Of a stretch of DNA of 64,000 bases, positions 16,820 to 26,193 are shown piece after piece; within the stretch, counting starts at the first letter, position 1; each line of letters opens with the position of its first letter. The stretch is from Imbroritus primus. GTDB taxonomy: Bacteria > Pseudomonadota > Gammaproteobacteria > Burkholderiales > Burkholderiaceae. Both the position numbers and the translations under genes were made by a program. Where the stretch lies: positions 62,001-126,000 of the forward strand of contig AKCV02000011.1 of NCBI GenBank assembly GCA_000272025.2, read 5' to 3'. Below the pieces are notes generated by a model. That model searched no databases, had not been told where the DNA came from, and worked only from the letters and a program-made list of their open reading frames with translations.

Positions 16820-18622
16820 ATGACATCGATGCTCATCAACCGGGAAGACCTCGACTTCCTGCTGTTCGACCTCGTGCAGGCCGAGACCCTGGTCACGCGT
16901 GACCGCTACGCTGAACACTCCGCCGACACCTTCCGCGCCATCATCGAGGCCGCGCACACGCTGGCCGAGGAAAAATTCGCGCCGCACAACCGCAAGGCGG
17001 ACGAGAACGAACCGACCTTCGATGGCGAGCGCGTGCATATGATTCCGGAAGTCGCCGAGGCGGTGAAAGCCTTTGCGGACGGTGGCTTCATGGCCGCGCC
17101 GCACGACGAGGAATGGGGCGGCATGCAGTTGCCGATCACCATCAACCAGGCCTGTCTCGCGTTGTTCCGCGCCGCCAATGTCGGTTCGTCAGCGTACTCA
17201 TTCCTGACCTCGGCCAATGCCAACCTGATCCGCGCGTTCGGCACGGAGAGCCAAAAGCAGCGCTTCCTCCCGCCGATGTTCGAAGGCCGCTGGTTCGGCA
17301 CGATGGCCCTGACCGAGCCGCACGCCGGCTCGTCCGTGCCCGACATCCGCACCACCGCCACGCCGGTGGGAGACGGCACCTACCGCATCAAGGGCAACAA
17401 GATCTTCATCTCGGGCGGCGATCACGAGCTGGGCGAGAACATTGTGCATCTCGTGCTGGCCCGCCTGCCCGGCGCCCCGGCCGGCGCGCGCGGCATCTCG
17501 CTGTTCCTCGTGCCGAAGTTCCGCGTGGATGCCGACGGCAAGCCGGGTGCGCGCAACGACGTCGCGCTGGCTGGCCTGATCCACAAGATGGGATATCGCG
17601 GCACCACCTCGACCATGCTCAACTTCGGCGAGAACGATGACTGCATCGGCGAGCTGATCGGCGAGGAAAACCGCGGCCTCACCTGCATGTTCCACATGAT
17701 GAACGAGGCGCGCATTGGCGTTGGCATGGGCGGCACGATGCTCGCCTATACAGCTTACCTGCACGCCGCCGAGTACGCCCGGACACGCGCGCAAGGCCGC
17801 CCCATCGAAGCCAAGGATCCGACTGCACCGCAGGTGCCGATTATCGAGCACGCCGATGTGCGCCGCATGCTGCTGATCCAGAAATCCTATGTGGAAGGCG
17901 CGCTCGGCCTGTGCTTCTATGCCGCCCGCCTGGCCGACGATGCCCGGACCGCGCCCGATGCGGCGGAACGTGCGGATGCCGAGCAATTGCTGGCCCTGCT
18001 GACCCCCATCGTCAAATCGTGGCCCGCGCAGTTCTGCCTGGAAGCCAACCACCTCGCCATCCAGATTCATGGCGGCTACGGCTACACACGCGAATATCCG
18101 GTGGAACAGTTCTACCGCGACAACCGCCTCAACGCGCTGCACGAAGGCACGCACGGCATCCAGGGCATCGACTTGCTGGGCCGCAAGGTCGCGCTCGAAG
18201 ACGGCGCGGTGCTCGCACTGCTGCGCAGGCGCATTGCCGCCACCGCCGACAGCGCGCGCGCCTGCGGCAATGCCGAACTGGCCAGCCACGCCGACGCCCT
18301 GCAAGCCGAGTGGGACACCATTGCCGAGACCACCACGCAGCTGCGCGCCGTCACGAAGGAAGATATCCGCCGTGGCCTGGCGAATGCCAGCGTGTATCTC
18401 GACATGTTCGGCCACGGCGTGATCGCCTGGATCTGGCTGCAGCAAGCGGTCGCCGCGCACCAGGCCCAGCAGGCCGGCACGCGCAGCGCGGCCTTCTGCG
18501 CTGGCAAGCTGGCTGCCGCACGCTGGTTCTTCAACTGCGAGCTGCCGAAGGCCGGCCCCCAACACGCACTGCTGCGCCGGCTCGATGCCACGGCGCTTGA
18601 CGCACAGGCCGACTGGTTCTGA
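16820..18622 (+). CDS. Acyl-CoA dehydrogenase, long (~600 aa) type
   Basis: A 600-residue flavoprotein with an N-terminal extension, the acyl-CoA dehydrogenase core, and a C-terminal alpha-helical domain typical of the DmdC/long-chain subgroup. The flavin and substrate signature ALTEPHAGSSVPDI, the IQIHGGYGYTREYPVEQFYR block and catalytic Glu442 in LHEGTHGIQ are present. It should oxidise an acyl-CoA to the trans-2-enoyl-CoA with electrons passed to ETF. The start is the ATG at 16820, downstream of operator B; an in-frame upstream ATG would run through the operator. It opens a unit with a CoA ligase and an IclR regulator. Confidence 0.93.
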   Translation: MTSMLINREDLDFLLFDLVQAETLVTRDRYAEHSADTFRAIIEAAHTLAEEKFAPHNRKADENEPTFDGERVHMIPEVAEAVKAFADGGFMAAPHDEEWGGMQLPITINQACLALFRAANVGSSAYSFLTSANANLIRAFGTESQKQRFLPPMFEGRWFGTMALTEPHAGSSVPDIRTTATPVGDGTYRIKGNKIFISGGDHELGENIVHLVLARLPGAPAGARGISLFLVPKFRVDADGKPGARNDVALAGLIHKMGYRGTTSTMLNFGENDDCIGELIGEENRGLTCMFHMMNEARIGVGMGGTMLAYTAYLHAAEYARTRAQGRPIEAKDPTAPQVPIIEHADVRRMLLIQKSYVEGALGLCFYAARLADDARTAPDAAERADAEQLLALLTPIVKSWPAQFCLEANHLAIQIHGGYGYTREYPVEQFYRDNRLNALHEGTHGIQGIDLLGRKVALEDGAVLALLRRRIAATADSARACGNAELASHADALQAEWDTIAETTTQLRAVTKEDIRRGLANASVYLDMFGHGVIAWIWLQQAVAAHQAQQAGTRSAAFCAGKLAAARWFFNCELPKAGPQHALLRRLDATALDAQADWF

Positions 18623-18808
18623 GCGGCCGCGATGACAACAGGCGGCGCTGGCACGGCACACGGATGCGCAGACACATCAGCACTCCGCACGGTGCCAGAC
18701 GCCCCGGCAACGAGACAACACACAGGCGTGGCTCATCCTGCCCGGCCCGGCTTCCTGATGGCAGCCGCGCTGAGGATGGCCACTCCCTCAACGACCTATC
18801 CGACCAAG

Positions 18809-20356
18809 ATGAGTACTCAAGATCTTCTCCAAGGCCTGCCTGAACGGCTGCATGAAACCATCACCGAATGGGTGAGCAAGCAGCCCGATGCACTCGCCGT
18901 CGAGGATGACCTCACCGCGCTGAGCTACGGACAGTTCGACGCCGCCACCATCGCCGCCGCACAAAAGCTGACCGAACTGGGCGTGCGCGCCGGCGACCGC
19001 GTTATCTTCGTGGCCGAGAATTGCGTGGCGCTCGCGGTGCTGTTCTTCGCCATGAGCCGGCTCGATGCGTGGGCGTGCGTCGTCAATGCGCGCTTGTCCG
19101 CCGCGGAGATCGAAGCCATCCGCGCGCACTCCGACGCGCGCCGCGTGTTCTACCTGCACCGCCTGTCCCCGGCCGCTGCGGCACATGCCGATGCCGCCGG
19201 CGCCGTGCAAGTGGATTTCGAAGCCATCGGTGCAGTACGTACCGGCCCTCGCAATACCACTTGCACGCCGGAACCAGTCGAAGCCGCCGGCGCCGACCAG
19301 GTGGCCGCGCTCATCTACACCTCGGGCACCACCGGCAAACCCAAGGGCGTGATGCTCACGCACCGCAACCTGATTTTCGTAGGCGATACCTATCGCCGCA
19401 ACCGCATGCAGACCCCGGCCGACAAAGCCTACGCGATCCTGCCGATGTCGCATGTCTATGGCCTGTCGTCGGTACTGATCGGCATGCTGGTCAGTGGCGG
19501 CGCGCTGCTGCTCGAATGCCGCTTCGACCCCGCACGCGTGGCCGACGCATGGGCACGGCGCGGCATCACCGTGATGCACGGCGTGTCGGCCATGTACGCT
19601 AAGCTGCTCGAATGGTCGCGTCAGACTGGCACGCCCTTGCACGCGCCGCACCTGCGCATCGCCCAGGGTGGCGGCGGTCCGCTGTCGCAGTCGCTGAAAG
19701 ACGATTTTGAACAGACCACGGGCGTGGTCCTGCATCTCGGCTACGGCATGACGGAGACCTCGCCTACCGTCGCGCAGACACGCCTGGACAAACCTTCGCG
19801 CGATGTCTCGTCGGGCCAGCCGATACCCGGTATTGAACTGCGCCGCGTCGACAGCGACGGCAACGACGTCGGCCCGGATGCGGTCGGCGAGGTGCTGGTG
19901 CGCGGCCCCAACGTCATGAAAGGCTACTATCGCGATCCGGAACAGACTGCCCTCGCACTCTCCGCCGACGGCTGGCTGCGTACCGGCGATCTGGGCCGGC
20001 AGGACGCCGAGGGCAACCTCACCATCGTGGGACGCGCCAAGGAGTTGATCATTCGCTCCGGCTTCAACGTCTATCCGGTCGAAGTCGAAAGCGCCATCAA
20101 CGCCCATCCTGAAGTGCTGCAGTCCGCCGTGGTGGGACGCGAAGTCACGGACAACGAAGAGGTCGTCGCCTTCCTCGAAACCCGCGAGAACGCCACGCTC
20201 ACGCCTGAGACGCTTGAAACATGGCTGCGCGAGCGGCTGTCTCCCTATAAAATCCCCAGCGAAATCGTCATTCTGGAACATCTGCCCGCGGCTGCCACGG
20301 GCAAGATCCTGAAAACAGAGCTCAAGCGCATGGCTGCCGCCCGCCGGCACGCCTGA
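18809..20356 (+). CDS. AMP-dependent acyl-CoA synthetase / ligase
   Basis: A 515-residue ANL-superfamily ligase that would activate a carboxylic acid to its CoA thioester. Motifs are the P-loop-like YTSGTTGKPKGVMLTH, the A5 motif GYGMTETSPT, GWLRTGDLGRQD, the hinge GRAKELIIRSGFNVYP and the catalytic lysine near the end in PAAATGKILKTEL. It supplies substrate for the acyl-CoA dehydrogenase encoded upstream. ATG 18809 was chosen by typical length; in-frame ATGs at 18776 and further upstream are possible, leaving a gap of about 150-190 bases after the dehydrogenase. The acid may be fatty or aromatic. Confidence 0.9.
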   Translation: MSTQDLLQGLPERLHETITEWVSKQPDALAVEDDLTALSYGQFDAATIAAAQKLTELGVRAGDRVIFVAENCVALAVLFFAMSRLDAWACVVNARLSAAEIEAIRAHSDARRVFYLHRLSPAAAAHADAAGAVQVDFEAIGAVRTGPRNTTCTPEPVEAAGADQVAALIYTSGTTGKPKGVMLTHRNLIFVGDTYRRNRMQTPADKAYAILPMSHVYGLSSVLIGMLVSGGALLLECRFDPARVADAWARRGITVMHGVSAMYAKLLEWSRQTGTPLHAPHLRIAQGGGGPLSQSLKDDFEQTTGVVLHLGYGMTETSPTVAQTRLDKPSRDVSSGQPIPGIELRRVDSDGNDVGPDAVGEVLVRGPNVMKGYYRDPEQTALALSADGWLRTGDLGRQDAEGNLTIVGRAKELIIRSGFNVYPVEVESAINAHPEVLQSAVVGREVTDNEEVVAFLETRENATLTPETLETWLRERLSPYKIPSEIVILEHLPAAATGKILKTELKRMAAARRHA

Positions 20357-20381
20357 TGCGTCGAGGCCAACGGGAAGAGAC

Positions 20382-21233
20382 ATGAGAGGGAAGACTACCG
20401 GTGTGGCGCGTCCGACGACGGATGCTACTTTGAGCGCCACATCGAACACTAGGTCGAACGCCGCGGAAGACCGCCATTTTGTGACCGCGCTAGCGCGCGG
20501 CCTCGACGTGCTGTCGTGCTTCCGCGATGCCAGCAAGCTACTCGGCAACCAGGAAATCGCCGAGCGCTGCCACTTGCCGAAATCGACCGTCTCGCGCCTG
20601 ACCTACACGCTGACGCGGCTCGGCTATCTCGATCTCATCAAGGATGTAGGCAAGTACCGGCTCGGTACCGCCTCAGCTGCGCTGGGCGCTTCGGCGCTCA
20701 GCAAGTTCGATGCGCGGCTGGTCGCGGCGCCGCTGATGCGCGAGCTGGCCGATTTCTCGCGCGCCTCGATCTCACTCGGCGTGCGTGAGCGGCTCAATAT
20801 CGTCTACATCGAAAACGCGCGCGGCGACTCGACCTTCACGCTCAATGTGGATGCCGGCTGGCGCGTGCCGATCGCCACCACGTCCATCGGACGCGCCTAT
20901 CTCGCTGCCTGCTCGTACAGCGAGCGCGCCTTCCTCATGGACTCGATCCGCGAGGAGAACGAAGCCACGTGGCCCAACCTGCGCCAGCAGATCGAAGCCT
21001 CCATCGCGCAGTACAACGACATCGGCTGCTGCTGCTCGTTCGGGGACTGGCATCCGGAAGTCAACGCTATTGCCGTGGCATTCAATCGCGGCCAGGACCA
21101 GCCGCCCATGGCCCTCAACTGCGGCGGCCCGAAGTTCTCGTTGAAGCCCGAGTTCCTGCTCGAGGAAGTGCGCCCACGCATGATCGCGGTCGCCAAGCAG
21201 ATCGAACGCAGCGTGCAGGCGGCCAGCTACTGA
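20382..21233 (+). CDS. IclR-family transcriptional regulator
   Basis: A 283-residue regulator with an N-terminal winged helix (ARGLDVLSCF, then EIAERCHLPKSTVSRLTYTL) and a C-terminal IclR effector domain with the helix TTSIGRAYLAA and the cysteine-rich CCCSFGDWHPEVNAIAVAF region. The ~30-residue N-terminal tail is polar and unstructured. It lies 25 bases after the CoA ligase in the same direction and is the best candidate for binding the paired ATTCTGC palindromes at 16619-16799, which would make it an autogenously linked acyl-CoA or carboxylate-responsive regulator of the beta-oxidation genes. That assignment rests on position only. Confidence 0.9.
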   Translation: MRGKTTGVARPTTDATLSATSNTRSNAAEDRHFVTALARGLDVLSCFRDASKLLGNQEIAERCHLPKSTVSRLTYTLTRLGYLDLIKDVGKYRLGTASAALGASALSKFDARLVAAPLMRELADFSRASISLGVRERLNIVYIENARGDSTFTLNVDAGWRVPIATTSIGRAYLAACSYSERAFLMDSIREENEATWPNLRQQIEASIAQYNDIGCCCSFGDWHPEVNAIAVAFNRGQDQPPMALNCGGPKFSLKPEFLLEEVRPRMIAVAKQIERSVQAASY

Positions 21234-21307
21234 CAGCCCGGGGCGCGATAGGCCCCAGCGCAATAGGTCCAGAACACACAAACTGTAGGTCCACCCACCC
21301 TTAGTTC

Positions 21308-21336
21308 TTGAGTTCAGTTGTCAGGCTCTCTATGCT
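21308..21336 (+). promoter_or_regulatory. Sigma70-type promoter of the GntR gene
   Basis: TTGAGT (21308-21313) and TATGCT (21331-21336) are 17 bases apart. The predicted transcription start falls at the edge of the palindrome at 21343-21358. Confidence 0.6.
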
Positions 21337-21342
21337 GAATCC

Positions 21343-21358
21343 AAATTGGATCCAATTT
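21343..21358. promoter_or_regulatory. GntR operator candidate
   Basis: AAATTGGATCCAATTT is a perfect 16-base palindrome between the promoter and the start codon of the GntR/FCD gene. The TTGGATCCAA core is like operators of FCD-type regulators such as VanR. Autoregulation by promoter blocking is likely. Confidence 0.7.
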
Positions 21359-21374
21359 AGAAGTTCCCGACACC

Positions 21375-22031
21375 ATGGACTCACTCACCGTCTACACCGA
21401 ACTGCGCAACATGATTCTCTCGGGCGCGATGCAACCGGGAGAACGGCTGGTCTCGCAGCAGATCGCCGATCAACTCGGCGCCTCGCGCACGCCGGTACGT
21501 GAGGCGCTGGCGCGGCTGGAGACCACCGGCCTGGTGACACGTCTCGACCGCTGGGGTTACGCCGTGCGCAGCCTGACGCTGCACGATGCCGAGCATCTCT
21601 TTGAATCGCGCATCGTGGTCGAGGTCGCCAATGCAGGACTGGCGGCGCGGCGCGTGAGCCCAACCCAGCTGGATGCCATGCAGGCCACGCGCGAGCGCGC
21701 CAATGCCCTGCTCGAGGCCGGCCGCATCGCTGAATTCCAGCGCGCGTCGCGGCGCTTCCATGAGTACATTGCCGAAAGTACCGACAACGGCCTCATGCTG
21801 CAGATGTTCTACCAGATCAACGATCTGGTGACGCTGTTCGGCATCACGCTGCTGCGCGCGAGCCCGACGCGCGCCGCCGAGATCGCGCAGGAAAACGCCC
21901 TGCTGTACGACGCCATCGCCAAGCGCGACCCGGCGCTCGCGGAAGCCACCATGCGCGACCACATCACGCATGCCCACGGCCATTTCCGCCGCTCCATCGA
22001 CAACGCCCGCATCAACCTCGCCTTCCGCTGA
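21375..22031 (+). CDS. GntR-family regulator, FCD (FadR/VanR-like) type
   Basis: A 218-residue regulator. The winged helix is complete (ILSGAMQPGERLVSQQIADQ, then GASRTPVREALARLETTGLV) and an all-helical FCD domain follows, with the metal-ligand pattern typical of the family (RRFHEYI, and DHITHAHGHFRRSI near the C-terminus). FCD regulators bind carboxylic acids, often with a metal. It is 41 bases upstream of a metallophosphoesterase gene and in line with the next Bug receptor, so it may control those genes as well as itself through the 16-base palindrome in front of it. Confidence 0.92.
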   Translation: MDSLTVYTELRNMILSGAMQPGERLVSQQIADQLGASRTPVREALARLETTGLVTRLDRWGYAVRSLTLHDAEHLFESRIVVEVANAGLAARRVSPTQLDAMQATRERANALLEAGRIAEFQRASRRFHEYIAESTDNGLMLQMFYQINDLVTLFGITLLRASPTRAAEIAQENALLYDAIAKRDPALAEATMRDHITHAHGHFRRSIDNARINLAFR

Positions 22032-22072
22032 CCGCCATCGCCTATCCACACATGTCCCCACAGGACCACTCC

Positions 22073-24163
22073 ATGACCGCCGCTCCCACCCCTGCCCTTG
22101 CCCCACACGGAGACCGACTGTTCCGCTTTGTCGTGATCGCCGATACGCACATCAACCAGACGGATGACAAGGCCTCGTCCTTCTTTGCCCTCAATCGCCT
22201 GGCCAACGGCCGTGCCGCCGATGCCTTCCATGCCGCACAGCGTTATGCGCCAGCCTTCGTGCTGCACCTGGGTGATATCGTGCACCCGATTCCCTCGCAC
22301 CCCGAATTCGGCCAGGCGGCCGCCAACTACCGCGCCCTGGCTGCCGGCTTCGACTGTCCGGTGTACCTCACGCCGGGCAATCACGACATCGGCGACAAGC
22401 CGTGGCCGCTGGCCCCGGTCGCGCAGATCGCACCGGATTTCATGGCGGCGTACGATCGCGAGTTCGGCAAGCAATGGCTGACGTGGTCGCACGACGGCTG
22501 CGATTTTTTCATCATCAATACCTCGCTGCTCAATTCCGGCCTGCCGGAAGAGGCCGAGCAGCAGGCGTGGTTCGAGGATGCCCTGCGCCGCAGCACCGGC
22601 CGCAAGTTTCTCGCCGTGCACTATCCGCCATTCGTACATAGCGCCGACGAGCCGAGCCACTACGACAATCTCGACGAGCCCGGACGCGGCTGGCTGCTCG
22701 GGCTGATGCGCACGCATGCCATCGAAGCAGTGTTCTGCGGCCATGTCCACAACCTGTGGTACGACCAGTACGGCGAGACGGAAATGTACCTGCTGCCGTC
22801 CACCGCCTTCGTGCGCCAGGACTACGCCGAGATGCAGCGCGTCTGCCCGCCCGGCGAGGAAGGCGGACGGCAGGATATCGACAAGCTCGGCTTCTTCGTG
22901 GTCGATGTGTATGCCAGGGGGCATATCGCGCACTACGTGCGGCTGCAGGGCGACGAGCGGCGCGGCGAACGACGCCAGGTCGCGCTCGCCGATACGCTCA
23001 GCGGCATGCCGCCGCATCCCAAGCGACCGTTGCTGCCCAACCTGGGCATCGACCCCGCCTATCCGTGGGCGGATGAAATCCTCGTGCCGCCAAGTGGCGC
23101 GCTCGATGCATTCGACAGCAAGTTCGTCCGCAACGACTATCCTTTGTTTGCCATGCTCGGCCTTGGGCTGTCGCGCATGCGTATTCCGCTGTCCGATCTC
23201 GATCATCCGGCCCGCGTCACGCGCCTTGCCAAGCTGGCACGCATCGGCATGCGGGCGCAGCTGGTGACCGCACGCCCGCTCGACGCCCGGCAGATCGAAC
23301 GCGTGGCCACGCTCGGGCCAGCTGTGGCCGCTATCGAGTTCGTCGCTACCGAAGCGGGCATCGCCGCTGCGGCACCGGCGCTGGCGGCCATGCAGCAGCA
23401 ACTGCCCGGCTGCGCGCTGGTACTTAGTAAGCTGCGCGGCCCCCAGGATGCCGCTGTCGACGGGCTGAATTATGGGCATCTGGTCTTCCACGGCTGGGTG
23501 CCGGCCGAGCAGCCGCGCATCGCCGCGCTGATGACGCAGCATGACTGGAAAGCCTCCACAGAGGTGCTGTTTCGCGCCCGCTTTACCGAGTCGCCGCTGG
23601 CCATGGCAGCCGGCATCGATGCGTTCTCGCGCGAGTGCGGCGTGCGCGCCGGGCTGCTGGTTCGCCTCGCCACCGATAATCCCGCCCAGCCGCAAGACGA
23701 TGCGCTGGCGCTGTGCAGCCTCGTGCTGGAAACCGCCATCGCCGCGCACCGCTATCCGGAGTTGCGCTTCACCATCGAAGGATTGGTCGATTTCGATCGC
23801 GGCTACTTCCTGCGGCTTGCGTTGGTCGACCGCTCGTTCAATCCGCGCTTGCCAGCGCTTGCCCTGCCGCACCTCTGCGCACGGTTGGCCGCGACCGGGA
23901 CCCAGATCACCGGCCATACCACCAGCATTGCCGCGGACGGTACCCGCACCATCCGCCTCGACACGGCACTGGGTGCGTTGTATATCGTGATCGCATGTGG
24001 CGCGGCCCTGGCGGCAGCACGCGCACAAGCCACAGATGCACTCGCACAGGGAGCGCGCTGCTGGACCCTCTCCGACGGCGAGCCGGTCGATGCAACCCAT
24101 GCAGCCCGCACGCCAACCGACCGGGAGACCGAAGCCATTCTGATCGACGCACGCCGGCCGTAG
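22073..24163 (+). CDS. Calcineurin-like metallophosphoesterase with a large C-terminal domain of unknown function
   Basis: A 696-residue cytoplasmic protein. The first ~310 residues are a calcineurin-fold phosphoesterase with all five metal motifs: VIADTHIN, LHLGDIVHP, TPGNHDIG, AVHYPPF and FCGHVHNLW. The remaining ~370 residues have alternating strands and helices (for example ALVLSKLRG, then VFHGWVPAEQP and LRFTIEGLVDFDRG) and may form a TIM-barrel, but I recognise no family. The start MTAAPTP was preferred because AGGACC precedes it; an in-frame ATG lies 21 bases upstream. It sits between a GntR regulator and a Bug receptor, so a phosphodiester or phosphonate-like nutrient is conceivable. 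The substrate is unknown. Confidence 0.8.
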   Translation: MTAAPTPALAPHGDRLFRFVVIADTHINQTDDKASSFFALNRLANGRAADAFHAAQRYAPAFVLHLGDIVHPIPSHPEFGQAAANYRALAAGFDCPVYLTPGNHDIGDKPWPLAPVAQIAPDFMAAYDREFGKQWLTWSHDGCDFFIINTSLLNSGLPEEAEQQAWFEDALRRSTGRKFLAVHYPPFVHSADEPSHYDNLDEPGRGWLLGLMRTHAIEAVFCGHVHNLWYDQYGETEMYLLPSTAFVRQDYAEMQRVCPPGEEGGRQDIDKLGFFVVDVYARGHIAHYVRLQGDERRGERRQVALADTLSGMPPHPKRPLLPNLGIDPAYPWADEILVPPSGALDAFDSKFVRNDYPLFAMLGLGLSRMRIPLSDLDHPARVTRLAKLARIGMRAQLVTARPLDARQIERVATLGPAVAAIEFVATEAGIAAAAPALAAMQQQLPGCALVLSKLRGPQDAAVDGLNYGHLVFHGWVPAEQPRIAALMTQHDWKASTEVLFRARFTESPLAMAAGIDAFSRECGVRAGLLVRLATDNPAQPQDDALALCSLVLETAIAAHRYPELRFTIEGLVDFDRGYFLRLALVDRSFNPRLPALALPHLCARLAATGTQITGHTTSIAADGTRTIRLDTALGALYIVIACGAALAAARAQATDALAQGARCWTLSDGEPVDATHAARTPTDRETEAILIDARRP

Positions 24164-24266
24164 CGTTTACCGCACGCGGTCTTCCCTCCTTCCCCGAGCC
24201 GGTGCGCGGACCTGTTCCACAGGTCCGGGGGGAGGCGTTTGCCCTGACATCTGCAAGGAAAGCATC

Positions 24267-25241
24267 ATGATTCGACGTCGAGCTGTTGCCCTGTTACTCC
24301 TGTTAGGCAGTTCCCTTCTCACTACCCTGCCGGTCCACGCGACCGAGTATCCCAACCGGCCGATCAAGATCATCGTGCCCTGGCCCGCTGGCGGCGCGGG
24401 CGATTTCCTGGCACGCACGGTCGGCCAGCGCATGTCGGAAAAGCTGTCGACCCCGGTGCTGGTGGAAAACCGGCCGGGCGCGGCCACCAATATCGGCACC
24501 CAGGCCGTGGCCAGCGCCGACCCCGACGGCTATACGCTGCTGCTGGCAAGCAGCAACAATGCCGTGAATGTCACGCTCTACCCGAAACTGAAATTCGATT
24601 TCGCCAAGGATTTCAAACCCGTGTCCAACCTGGGCCTGGCGCCCAATGTGCTGGTGGCGCACCCGTCGGTCCAGGCCAGTACGGTGCAGGAACTGATTGC
24701 CCTGGCCCGCAAGCAGCCCGGCAAGCTGACCTACGCCTCCTCGGGTAACGGCAGCGCCGCGCATCTCGGCGGTGAAAAATTCAAGCGCGCCGCGCAGGTG
24801 GACATCCTCGGCGTGCCTTACAAGGGCGCAGCCCCGGCGGTGACGGATCTGCTCGGCGGCCAGGTGTCGATGATGTTCACCGTGATTCCGGTGACGCTCG
24901 CGCATATCCAGACCAACCGGCTCAAGCTGCTGGCCGTGGCTTCCGCCCAGCGCCTGCCACAGTTTCCGAACGTGCCGACGGTTGCCGAAAGCGGCCTGCC
25001 GGGTTTCGAGTCGAGTATCTGGTATGGCATCGTGGCACCCACGGCCACGCCGCCGGCGATTGTCGCCAAGCTGCAGAAAGTGATTGCCGAATCGCTGAAG
25101 GAGCCAGCCATGATCGAGAAGCTGATGGCACAGGGCACGTTGCCGATCGGCGATACCTCGGAACACTTCGCCACGACCATCGCCAACGATATCCGCGGCT
25201 ATGCCGCACTGATCAAGAGCGCGGGGATCACCGCGGAATGA
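24267..25241 (+). CDS. Bug-family tripartite tricarboxylate transporter receptor
   Basis: A 324-residue periplasmic receptor with a signal peptide ending near PVHATEYP and the Bug core: YPNRPIKIIVPWPAGGAGDF, VENRPGAATNIGTQ, PDGYTLLLAS, GVPYKGAAPAVTDLLGGQV, and NVPTVAESGLPGF. It lies 103 bases downstream of the metallophosphoesterase on the same strand and probably belongs to the unit controlled by the GntR regulator at 21375. No TctA/TctB membrane genes are nearby, so it must share them with another locus or act in signalling. It is clearly a separate paralog from the other three Bug proteins here. Confidence 0.9.
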   Translation: MIRRRAVALLLLLGSSLLTTLPVHATEYPNRPIKIIVPWPAGGAGDFLARTVGQRMSEKLSTPVLVENRPGAATNIGTQAVASADPDGYTLLLASSNNAVNVTLYPKLKFDFAKDFKPVSNLGLAPNVLVAHPSVQASTVQELIALARKQPGKLTYASSGNGSAAHLGGEKFKRAAQVDILGVPYKGAAPAVTDLLGGQVSMMFTVIPVTLAHIQTNRLKLLAVASAQRLPQFPNVPTVAESGLPGFESSIWYGIVAPTATPPAIVAKLQKVIAESLKEPAMIEKLMAQGTLPIGDTSEHFATTIANDIRGYAALIKSAGITAE

Positions 25242-25283
25242 AGCGCCGCGCCTGCTGCACGCGTTGGCAGCAGGCCAGCGTAC

Positions 25284-26033
25284 TCAGCTGTCTTCCTTGG
25301 GCATTTGCGACACGATGAACTCGTGGTGCGCAGTGTCCAGCGTGGACACGCGCCACTCCACCGGCAGGCGATGGAACGAGAACGCCACACGGTGGATGCG
25401 GATCAACGGCGCACCGACATCGACACCGATCAGCCCGGCCTCGGTTTCGGTGGCCAGCACGGCGCGCAGCCGCTCTTCCGTCTGGATCACATTGACGCCG
25501 AACGCGTCCTGGTAGAAGTTGTACAGCGTATTCGGGCGTTCGCGCAGCTGGGTTTCCGTCAGGCCAGGAAACAGTCTTTCCGGCAGCATGATGTCGTCGA
25601 TCATCACCGGCCGCTCGTCGAGCGACAGCACGTTGGTGAAATGAAACACCCGCTCCCCTGATTCCAGTCCCAGCAGCGCACAGGCCGCCTTGTCGGCCTT
25701 GATGCGGCGAAACGATTTCTGCTGCACGGTCGGATAGCCGCGGTGGCCATCCTCGTGCGCCACCTTGAAGAAGCGGAAGAAATGGTCGTCGCGGCGGTGC
25801 ATGGCGACGAAGGTGCCGCGCCCCTGATGGCGGATCAGCAGGTTCTCGGCCACCAGCTCGTCGATTGCCTTGCGCAGCGTGCCGATGGACACACCGAAGC
25901 GCTCCACCAGTTTCTTTTCCGACGGAATGGCCTCGCCGGGCTTGAATTCGCCATCGGCCAGCGCTTGCAGCACGCGGCGCTTGACGTCCTTGTAGAGGAC
26001 GCCGCCTGGCGGAAGATCTCGCAGATTGCTCAT
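25284..26033 (-). CDS. suyR: GntR-family regulator, HutC/UTRA type (SuyR-like)
   Basis: A 249-residue regulator with a GntR winged helix (GEFKPGEAIPSEKKLVERFG, then SIGTLRKAIDELVAENLLIR) and a C-terminal UTRA ligand domain beginning around residue 85 and ending VEWRVSTLDTAHHEFIV. The ATG at 26033 was chosen; an in-frame ATG lies 42 bases upstream without a ribosome-binding site. It is divergent from suyA, as regulators called SuyR are in sulfolactate degraders, and a dyad overlapping the suyA -35 box is a natural target. The symbol is by context; the effector, perhaps sulfolactate, is inferred. Confidence 0.82.
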   Translation of the reverse strand: MSNLRDLPPGGVLYKDVKRRVLQALADGEFKPGEAIPSEKKLVERFGVSIGTLRKAIDELVAENLLIRHQGRGTFVAMHRRDDHFFRFFKVAHEDGHRGYPTVQQKSFRRIKADKAACALLGLESGERVFHFTNVLSLDERPVMIDDIMLPERLFPGLTETQLRERPNTLYNFYQDAFGVNVIQTEERLRAVLATETEAGLIGVDVGAPLIRIHRVAFSFHRLPVEWRVSTLDTAHHEFIVSQMPKEDS

Positions 26034-26084
26034 GGCTCGGTGTGGTTTTTTGAATGCATTGAATGTAGCAGACATTAAATCATA

Positions 26085-26108
26085 CAACTCATACATATGA
26101 CATAGTTG
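26085..26108. promoter_or_regulatory. Candidate SuyR operator
   Basis: The dyad CAACT-N4-CATATG-N4-AGTTG is centred on CATATG and overlaps the -35 box of the suy promoter by 3 bases. It lies in the divergent gap and could block suyA transcription and affect the regulator gene. Confidence 0.5.
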
Positions 26109-26134
26109 ACATGCAGGAATTTCGCTACTATTCT
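26106..26134 (+). promoter_or_regulatory. Sigma70 promoter of the suy operon
   Basis: A consensus TTGACA (26106-26111) and TATTCT (26129-26134) are 17 bases apart. The suyA start has a full AGGAGG at 26183-26188. This is one of the strongest-looking promoters in the window. Confidence 0.75.
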
Positions 26135-26193
26135 TTGCACATCCGGCCGCTGCTCTCCAGCCAGGCCGTAAATCAAGTCCCCAGGAGGAGTAT

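Noticed and set aside
17198..18661. 487-codon open frame antisense to the acyl-CoA dehydrogenase
   Set aside because: No recognisable motif; the opposite strand has full acyl-CoA dehydrogenase motifs.
18788..20548. 586-codon open frame antisense to the CoA ligase
   Set aside because: Composition of a shadow; the sense strand encodes all ANL-ligase motifs.
21809..24100. 763-codon open frame antisense to the metallophosphoesterase
   Set aside because: The sense strand has intact metal motifs. The antisense frame has no domain and starts in the middle of the coding region.
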